From Rutpela maculata (lineage: Eukaryota; Arthropoda; Insecta; Coleoptera; Cerambycidae): a DNA stretch of 64,000 bases. Positions 57,429 through 64,000 of this stretch are shown piece by piece (the first letter of the stretch is position 1; each line of letters begins with the position of its first letter). The stretch covers positions 164,175,348 through 164,239,347 of the forward strand of contig OW386289.2 in the NCBI GenBank assembly GCA_936432065.2, read 5' to 3'. Both the position numbers and the translations under genes were made by a program. Under the pieces are notes generated by a model that did not search any database, was not told the DNA's origin, and worked only from the letters and a program-made list of their open reading frames with translations.

Positions 57429-57705
57429 AAACAGTTAGATTTAGAGAAAAAATGTTAATACCAAAAATTGTTTGTTTTATTATTATATAACTTTTTTCCT
57501 GTCTGCAACGGTAAAGCATTTATATACAAAAATCTGAAAATGCGCCGCCGTTTTTCAATATGGCGGGCGTAGCACAGCTTAGATTTTAGGGGACTTTTAG
57601 TATATTCAATAAGTTGATAACTGCAACATCTCCATCAAATCTCTTGCTTGTACTAATTTTTTCAAGGTTCGCATACTTTTAGGCTTATTTTTCTTACACT
57701 ACAAT
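57422..57705. repeat. Inverted-repeat arm of the nuclease-carrying transposon
   Basis: This stretch matches the right arm of the MITE at 31.5-31.75 kb (TTAGATTTAGAGAAAAAATG, CAATATGGCGGGCGTAGC, ACTGCAACATCTCCATC, CTTGTACTAATTTTTTC). It extends further out to GGTTCGCATACTTTTAGGCT, which matches in reverse the outer left arm of that MITE at 31233-31255. It sits at the 5' side of the nuclease gene. The opposite arm is not found beyond 56177, so this copy is truncated there. Confidence 0.65.
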
Positions 57706-57735
57706 AGAAAATCAGAACATATTTTTGCTTTCTCG

Positions 57736-58143
57736 GTGGTTCATGTGATGATAATCTTGGATTCTAATCTTAGTAAGTATAGAAAGAGTTTTTTCAAATC
57801 GTCTTTTCTACATACCTACTTTTCAAATGCGTTTTTCAAGAAAAAAAATAAATTTTATAAACCGAAAAATGAATTAAAAAGCTACAAGGAACTAAAGGAA
57901 CCACGTTTCTTTTTAAGAATAGAACTGGCCTCTCCAGAGGTTGAGGAAAATTTTTCAGAAAATTGTTGTAAACGGATGTGTACTATAGCGACTATAGCGA
58001 CTCACTCACTGGAAATCGAGAAGTTCCAAAAGCGAGAAGTTTCCATGGAGTCGCTAAGAAACAAAAAGGAAAACTCGATCCATAATGGAGAAGTTTCCAT
58101 GGAGTCGCTAGAAAAAATAAAAACATTCGATATAAAAAAATAA
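57736..58143 (+). CDS. 135-codon ORF of unknown identity
   Basis: This is the longest plus frame in the area. It is Lys/Glu/Phe-rich (KSFFKSSFLHTYFSNAF, NELKSYKELKEPRFFLRIE) with a C-terminal duplication of EVSMESL caused by a short tandem DNA repeat (GAGAAGTTTCCATGGAGTCG near 58039 and 58088). There is no recognised domain. The middle block (FFLRIELASPEVEENF) is not low-complexity. It might be a small gene or a remnant of a mobile element, or chance. Confidence 0.25.
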   Translation: MVHVMIILDSNLSKYRKSFFKSSFLHTYFSNAFFKKKNKFYKPKNELKSYKELKEPRFFLRIELASPEVEENFSENCCKRMCTIATIATHSLEIEKFQKREVSMESLRNKKENSIHNGEVSMESLEKIKTFDIKK

Positions 58144-58318
58144 TATCAATATACTTAAAAAATACCAAAATCATATAAAATATGAACATGTATTACAAAC
58201 AAATATACGTATATTAAAATAATCGATATAAAAATATAATATCAATATACTAAAAAATACTAATATCACATAAAATATGAACATGTATTAAAAACAATAT
58301 AAGTATATTTACTTCCAT
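58128..58318. repeat. Two-copy tandem repeat, 96-bp unit
   Basis: CGATATAAAA starts at 58128 and 58224. The intervening A+T-rich unit (AATATCAATATACT, ATATGAACATGTATTA blocks) recurs with a few changes. Confidence 0.75.
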
Positions 58319-58320
58319 TT

Positions 58321-59629
58321 TAATTTTATTTATAGCGATAACGCTATATGTACAGATTCCTCCACTAGATAATATTGGCATTAATTACAAAATATTTATT
58401 TCAAGGTATAGTTTGAATACTGCTTTGTACTGATAAAGATTATGCGTCTTTATTTTTGGTTCATAGAGGATGGCTGCTCCACTACCTACAACTTTCTCAA
58501 GATATATATTTTGCAAAACTAACAGATAATAAACCCGTGAATTTTGTGAAATCCCGTGTCTTCCAAATTATCTAGTTTTAGAGAAGGTAAACACGTATGA
58601 ACTGTTTCTTGTTTTGACGATTTCATGAACAACAAAAGTCACGAAGGACAACCACGGAAGGTCAAGTTCCATTAGCTGGTTTCTACTTTGACCACGGTAT
58701 GATGTCAAAGATCTAAATTAATCCGCGATAAAAATATTTCTTTCATTATATTTTGCCTTATCTAAGTAAGCATACAAATTTTTTCATTAGAAAAATGTAA
58801 CTTAGTAAACTTTAAGGTATACACGAGAATTATTATCCGAGATAAAATTAATTTTATTTTTTATCTCGACACGCAAACAATAGGCAATTTGATTAAATAA
58901 AATATTCCTAATATTAGGAACACGATATCCAGATTAGAAGCCGTCCTTTATTTTAATATCTTCTTTTGACTGGTTATACCGGATGTTCTTTTTTATTCTC
59001 CCCTATTTTAAACCTCGAAATGAAAGTTGGAAAGCTGAAAAGTTGCATAGACATTTGTTTTGGCGTTCTAAAGATCGGGTGAAAAGTCTCATAAGATCTC
59101 GCGTCCGCTACTCAAGATATCGAAAATCAAATGTCACGAAAATCGTTTCTTTGCAAATATCTCGCTTCCTATGCGTTGCAGGTCGTTAGAGCTTATTACA
59201 AAACTGGTAGAGCATAAAATTCTCTACAAGTTTGCTTATATGAATTTTTTCGTATGATTAACCGTTTTGGAGATATAGCGCGAAGAGTGGGAAACACGCA
59301 TCCGTTTATAGGACAACGCCATGTGCTGCGGAGCCAGATGCATGGTACACTTCTGTGCAATGAAATCCCGTGCACTTGAAAAATAAAGTAATCCAGTTTT
59401 TACTAAAATTGAGTGGTGTGAATCAGTCTTTTTGGAATTTAGATTTTTTATTATCATATAGGTTATAAAAACACTGACATTGATTATGAAACGTCATATG
59501 TAAGGTATTTGAATAATGTTAATCCAGAAGAAAAACATTCGTATTTTTGTTTTTTTTTTTTACCTTTTTACACCATTCGATGGGAATGATTTCGGTTTAT
59601 AACAAATGTAAAAACTGACAATGAAAAAT
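58321..59629. other. No supported gene; repeat-like patch at 59030-59290
   Basis: The patch CTCGCGTCCGCTACTCAAG to GGAGATATAGCGCGAAGAG looks like an old interspersed repeat, but I see no second copy here. The frames at 58983-59189 and 59236-59457 have no domain. Confidence 0.4.
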
Positions 59630-60669
59630 TCACAGATACAACTGCACATAACTGCGATTGTATTTATTGTGTAATAAGGCTCCATGTCCTTCCAAGACGT
59701 GATTAAATCTTATTGGCATAGAAGCAATTAGTCTGCGACAATAGTTTTCTTTTTCTTTTAGCTCCTCCCAGCAATTTTCAATGGCCGACCATAATTCTTC
59801 TTCATTTCTTGGTCTGAAGTTTCGTTCATAATTTTTTTTTACTAGCAAACCCCATACATTCTCAATTGGGTTTATATCGGGACTGTGCGAAGGCTACGGT
59901 AATAATTCAATATTATTGTTGCCAAACCATTGAGTAATTATCCTGGTAGTATGAATAGGGTAGTTGTCTTGTTGATAAATGGAGGTGTTCTTTGGATATA
60001 ATTGCTCCACCGACGGAAGCATAACGTTTTCCAAAATATCCCTATAATCCTGTTCATTGAATCTACCATTACCCATAATACGCCACGCTACACCAGGGCC
60101 ATCCACGCTTATCCATGCTCAAACATTAACAAAAAATCGCCCGGACCCATTCCGTGGAGACCCGTAACGTTCGTGAAACCTGGTATTTGCAGGACGGTAC
60201 ACCCGAATATGTCTTTCATTACAAGACTGAAAAACTTTTTAATCGGTAAACACAACATTGTTCCAAAATTCCAACGGGCGATAGACATAATTTAAACAAA
60301 ACAGAATGCGGGCTTGTTTCTGTTAATATGGTCTTCTTGGCACTTGAACAGTTTTTTAATTCCGATTTTCCTATCCTTCGGCTAGTTGCTGACCTCGTTG
60401 CTGGAAAATTTGTCATGAGCACAGCGTCTCCTGCTGTTGAAACGGATTTTCCCTCAAATAGCCAAGGAGCGCTTCATCTTGAACGAGAAACTTCTAGATC
60501 TGCCTGAACCGTCTCTTCTCTTTACGCTACCTTCCTCCTCCCACCTTTTCTTCACACTCATAACAGTATTTTTATTCAATTGATAATGGTTAGCAACTGC
60601 TCTGATAGACCATCCCTCTTCGATTTTAGAGAGAATTAAAATTTTTTCATGTTCAATTAATTTTGGCAC
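59630..60669 (-). pseudogene. Tc1-type (DD34E) transposase pseudogene
   Basis: This is a full-length decayed transposase of about 347 codons. The N-terminus (60669-60454) has the helix-turn-helix ILILSKIEEGWSIRAVANHY, with KRRDGSGRSRS after it. A frameshift near 60480 moves the frame. Then come NNVVFTD (first catalytic Asp, codon 60244-60242, followed at once by a stop), YRPANTRFHERYGSP, NGRFNEQDYRDILENVMLPS, IYQQDNYPIHT (second Asp, codon 59968-59966) and SPDINPIENVWG (the Glu), with 34 residues between the last two catalytic residues. A TAG replaces the usual Trp before PSHSPD, and another stop falls in NV-stop-AWI. It cuts and pastes DNA in family members but is dead here. I could not identify its terminal inverted repeats. 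Confidence 0.85.
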
Positions 60670-60691
60670 TGCGAAAATATGATACTGACAC

Positions 60692-61120
60692 TCACGAATA
60701 AATAAAGAAATATTTAATAGAGCGAAAAATAGATGTACGGGACTTCAAAGAAGGGACGCAGAGCTTAGTCCCCATTGCAGCTGTAGGCGTCGTTCTCATC
60801 GCGCCAGTAACGCAGAGGCATGCCAATCTTTGAACATATTCTAGTTGAGACGTTGTTGTCCTCTTCCTTACTCTTGGCCCCCAGACTATGGCTGCGTAGC
60901 AAAGCATGGATCTCATCACAGCAGTAGCCAAGAGAGATCCCGGGTGAAAAATCCCAAGACTTACCGACTGACCTGCGGCACTGCCAGAAGGCCGTACATG
61001 CCTTGTTTATCATGACTTTCATATCTTTTCCAATTTAGAGTGCGGTCAAGTTTGACTTGACCTCACTCGCTAAGTGAAGTTGAGGGCTGTTTGCATAAGT
61101 TCACATAACGAGCCCTCAAA
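60692..61120 (-). pseudogene. LINE (LOA/jockey-type) ORF2 remnant, same family as at 11-12.8 kb
   Basis: The minus strand reads VMINKACTAFWQCRRSVGKS, WDFSPGI, MLCYAAIVWGPRVRK, then LEYVQRLACLCVTGAMRTTP and TAAM in a second frame. These are the same signatures as the duplicated LINE, but less decayed, and the clean GAMRTTPTAAM confirms the family. The copy is truncated on both sides, lacks the segment matching 12610-12730, and is bordered by a DD41D element. Confidence 0.75.
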
Positions 61121-61215
61121 GTTTAAGTTTAACAACAATGCCATCTGCATAGTCATTTCGAACTTTATTTTGTATTGTTTTGAGGAAGTACCCATTGAAG
61201 ATTAGAAAAATTATA

Positions 61216-62872
61216 CAGTGTGTCCCCGGATGGAGTTGACAAGAGGAAAAACATCTATATTATTGATTTTACGACGAAGAGTCATTCTTTAAAAAAATTC
61301 TGCTTGTCGAAAAAATGAATTTACCATATAAAAATCTTAGATCAGATGTACCGGGTGTTAATAAATTAAGAAAACATCAAAATGCCTCAGAAGTACCTTT
61401 ATTTATTATTTTGGAAAAAATGTTTATAAAACAAAGTTGTTTATAATCCAAAAAAAGCCTAAATACAAATCATGAAGTCTAAATTTAGACTTTTATGTTT
61501 TTATTGTGATTATCTTTTTACGTTGGATTTATTAATATGAATAAGAATTCAAATTAAGAAACAGAGTGTGCTGTCGATAATATTGAACTGACAAACGTCA
61601 TTGTGACATTATGTAGAATATTACTATCTTACATCTCTATTTATTAATGTTCTGTGGATTATTTAAAAAATGTTTACCAAACAAGAAAGAATTTATTTGA
61701 TCAAATGTTATGGGATTGGATACGTTTTTTATCGATATACAATTAACCTTTTCCACCAAAAGTTCCCTAACACAGCGGTATCGCGCCAACCATCGCACAA
61801 ACTTGTACAAAAATATAATGAAACTGGATCTGTATTGGATGTCAAAAAACCCAAGAAAAAGTCTAATAAAGACGATGCGGCAACACTTTTGGCAATAAAT
61901 TCAGTAATAGAAAACCCGAAATTATCTTTACGGAAATGCTCACAAAGACTGGAAGTAAGTAAAAGTCATATACAGAGAATTTATATGGAAAACAAAGTTC
62001 GACCGTTTAAGCCAAGGTTCAGACATACACTTGAAAATGGAAATGAAGAGAAGCGATTGGATTTTTGTTTATGGGTCGGTGAGAATTACCTCGTAGATAG
62101 AAGTTTTCACAGAATGTTTTTTTTTACTGACAAAGCAACGTTTTGTACCGATGGCTACGTTTCATCACAAAACAGTCGTTATTGGGCTTTTGAAAATCCA
62201 AACAATATCATTCACAAACGAAGTCAACGATAAAAAAGTGAATGTATGGTGTGGGATTTTTTGTGATCGAATCGTTGGTCATATTTCTTAGAAGAAAATT
62301 TAAATCAGCATGTTTATTTGGATCCTTTGGAAAACTTTGTATTGCCATTTATAAACACTCTGCAACCGGAAGTAAGGCATAACATTTTTTGGCAGCAAGA
62401 CGGTTGCCCAGTTCATTCCTCAGTTCTGGTACGGCAGTGATTGACAGATCACTTCGGAGCCAGATGGATGGGAAAATATGCTCCAATTAATTTTTCTGCA
62501 AGATCGCCAGACCTTACACCAATAGATTTTTTTCTGTGGGGTGTTTATGCAGATGACCTGCCGCATGATCGAGAAACACTAAAAGCACGAATACAAGACG
62601 CGGTGAATGAAGTGAATGTACCCTATGTAGAATAAATTGTTCTTCCACAATCGTTGAAGTTAATGTTATTATGTTATGTTAATAAAGGTACTTCTCTCTT
62701 GTGGCATTTTGATGTTTTCTTAATTTATTAATACCCGGTACATCTGATCTAAGATTTTTATATGGTAAATTCATTTTTTTGACAAGCATAATTTTTTATA
62801 AGGAATTACTTTTCGTCGTAAAATCAATAATAGAGATGTTTTTCCTTTTGTCGACTCCATCCGGGGACACTA
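61216..62872 (+). mobile_element. DD41D (rosa-like) mariner-type transposon, 1.66 kb, with about 190-bp inverted repeats
   Basis: The inverted termini (about 61216-61404 and 62681-62872) match at roughly nine bases in ten by eye. They start C/TAGTGT(GT)CCCCGG and run through GGAAAAACATCT, ATTGATTTTACGACGAA and CTTAGATCAGATGTACCGGG blocks. TA lies next to both ends. The interior holds one transposase gene. IS630/Tc1/mariner elements usually have 20-40-bp termini, so these are long. The element lies beside a LINE fragment. Confidence 0.85.
61670..62635 (+). pseudogene. DD41D mariner-type transposase, disabled
   Basis: The ATG at 61670 opens MFTKQERIYLIKCYGIG, with paired helix-turn-helix regions (LSLRKCSQRLEVSKSHIQR near residues 86-103). 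Then come KPRFRHTLENG, FFTDKATF with the first catalytic Asp (residue 154, codon 62129-62131) and SSQNSRYWAFENPN. An out-of-frame stretch of about 55 bp (62228-62282) follows, still readable as KKVNVWCGI in another frame. The original frame then resumes with ENLNQHVYL, WQQDGCPVHSS (second Asp), a TGA in place of Trp, SPDLTPIDFFLWG (third Asp) and a natural stop at 62633-62635. Exactly 41 residues separate the last two Asp. Two compensating frameshifts and one nonsense codon inactivate an otherwise complete gene. Confidence 0.85.
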
Positions 62873-63097
62873 TATATACTTTCAATAACGATATTGTTTA
62901 CTAACAGAAATTCCAATAATAAACAAAAATATCTAGAAAAGGCCGATATTTCAAAATCTGTAATAATTTATATAACAGTATATATATACTCATATAGATT
63001 CTAAATGATCTCCTTTAGCACCTCTTTAAAATTTTCTATCGATGTACCAAACACTGGGTGTTTGTAATACCTAGTTAAAATCATTTCAATTTTTTAG
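62873..63097. other. Intron-like DNA before the last exon
   Basis: A+T-rich sequence ending in a good acceptor, ATTTCAATTTTTTAG (63083-63097). Confidence 0.5.
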
Positions 63098-63285
63098 CAC
63101 TAGCATTTGGATGGTTCATTTACAACCTAGTGGAGAATGCACATGCTAGAAGCCTTCGAAAACAAGGTACATTTGTGGATGACCACCACGAGGAAGAAGA
63201 AGAAGAAGAGGAGTTATGCGAGGACACAGTAGTGATACAGAGGAAATGCGAAGAAGGCGAACTGCCGCCAGGAGGTGAAAAGTAG
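63098..63285 (+). CDS. Probable last exon of a host membrane-protein gene (unidentified)
   Basis: After the acceptor the exon enters in phase 2. It encodes LAFGWFIYNLVENAHARSLR (end of a transmembrane helix and a basic stop-transfer region), a cytosolic tail with a run of eight Glu, then VVIQRKCEEGELPPGGEK and a TAG at 63283-63285. Frame, acceptor, stop and downstream AATAAA signals (63386 and 63399) form a consistent 3' gene end. The tail topology suggests a cytosolic C-terminus. I do not recognise the protein. Earlier exons would lie upstream on the plus strand, and none is evident in the window. The acidic run varies easily in length (GAA/GAG repeats). Confidence 0.6.
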
Positions 63286-63385
63286 AAAGTAGATGTATGC
63301 TAATAATTTCCTTGTGTTTATTATAAAAGTAATATAAGCTGGTAAGCTTCTGAAGTTTTGTAAATACGCTCTTGGAAAGATTGAA

Positions 63386-63404
63386 AATAAATGTCTAAAA
63401 TAAA
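63386..63404 (+). promoter_or_regulatory. Polyadenylation signals
   Basis: Two AATAAA words, 63386-63391 and 63399-63404, lie about 100-120 bp after the stop codon of the last exon, a suitable place for 3'-end processing. Confidence 0.45.
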
Positions 63405-63895
63405 ATTTCTCATAAAGTCTCGTATTACTTTTCAGTATTAAAAATGTAACTTTTACGAACTTCTCCGGATTATATTAATTTAAAATGTTCCTTCTTCGCG
63501 AAATAAATAAATTCATTCTGAGGATTTAATTTTAAATTCCCCGGAGTTTGTTATAAATGTAAAAATTAGGGCTTAAATTTGTTTTTGGTATATGGCTGTG
63601 GAAAATGATTAAAAGTCGTTTAATTAGGTACTACGTAATTGCCAATTTTAGTTCATAGAGAAAAGTAATTTATCTAATTTTAAGACTTTACGCCATGGAA
63701 TGCCCCGAATCTCTAATTAAATATCATCTATATGCGTAAAACACAGGGCGTTTCTTCTCCGTATTCGCCAGCGGCTTGTATTGAACCGATTTTGATGACT
63801 TTTTTAAATTAAAGATCTCTATCCACAGATATGTCATCATAAATTATTTTTTATTGTTATTTTCAGAGATAAAAACGAAATACAAATTCAAACTA
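63405..63895. other. No gene seen
   Basis: A+T-rich DNA downstream of the host gene end. Confidence 0.4.
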
Positions 63896-64000
63896 GTGGA
63901 AGGCGAAGAGTATAAACTCTTCGCCGATTTACTGAGCTTTTTATATAATTGTTACACATTCTATAGGATACGCTTCGCAGTTTTCTTGTAAATAATGTTA
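63896..64000 (+). repeat. G repeat, copy 4 (runs off the window)
   Basis: GGCGAAGAGTATAAACTCTTCGCC, here as arms GGCGAAGAGT and ACTCTTCGCC, forms a terminal hairpin. It is followed by TATATAATTGTTACACATTC and GGATACGCTTCGCAG, as in the 44.8-kb copy. The window ends inside it. Confidence 0.65.

Overview
The window is strongly A+T-rich eukaryotic DNA, most likely from an arthropod and probably an insect. Its protein remnants are typical arthropod mobile-element families: LOA/jockey-type LINEs, an LTR-element gag, Tc1 and DD41D mariner-type transposases, and DUF4817. Short exon-like islands with canonical GT/AG splice signals lie in long non-coding DNA. There are no bacterial-style operons and no CRISPR. 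I found no complete, intact multi-domain protein gene. The window is a large intergenic or intronic mobile-element graveyard with a few host-exon candidates.

Region by region. 1-10.1 kb: a DUF4817 exon fragment, a MITE and the likely first exon of its parent element (2.7 and 7.2 kb), a tRNA-headed SINE, a 304-bp hAT-type MITE with a perfect 8-bp target duplication, a minisatellite, and an ORF resembling the N-terminus of a recombinase-type mobile-element protein. 10.16-17.69 kb: a nearly perfect 3,765-bp tandem duplication, each unit holding a decayed LINE 3' end and a copy of an abundant repeat (called W here). 18.4-24.7 kb: LINE scraps, a tRNA-like repeat (called G here), and a very young 1.27-kb non-autonomous LTR retrotransposon with identical LTRs. 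28-40 kb: several fold-back elements, a gag remnant, a convincing host exon on the minus strand (33.9 kb) and another SINE. 40-54 kb: W and G repeats, a CXC-domain gene fragment, a GC-rich island and perfect hairpins. 54-58 kb: a UQCRQ-like exon and a decayed gene for an XPG/FEN-like nuclease with a Cys-rich tail, next to one arm of a transposon. 59.6-62.9 kb: a Tc1 pseudogene, a LINE scrap, and a full-length DD41D mariner-type element with about 190-bp inverted repeats. 63.1 kb: the probable last exon of a host membrane-protein gene on the plus strand.

The most interesting pattern is at 31.2-31.75 kb and 56.2-57.7 kb. A fold-back MITE carries in its loop a piece of the XPG-like/CXC gene, and its right arm matches the arm beside the larger gene copy. 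This suggests that the nuclease/CXC gene belongs to a DNA transposon and that the MITE is its internal-deletion derivative. All family names rest on reading motifs by eye; no database search was run.
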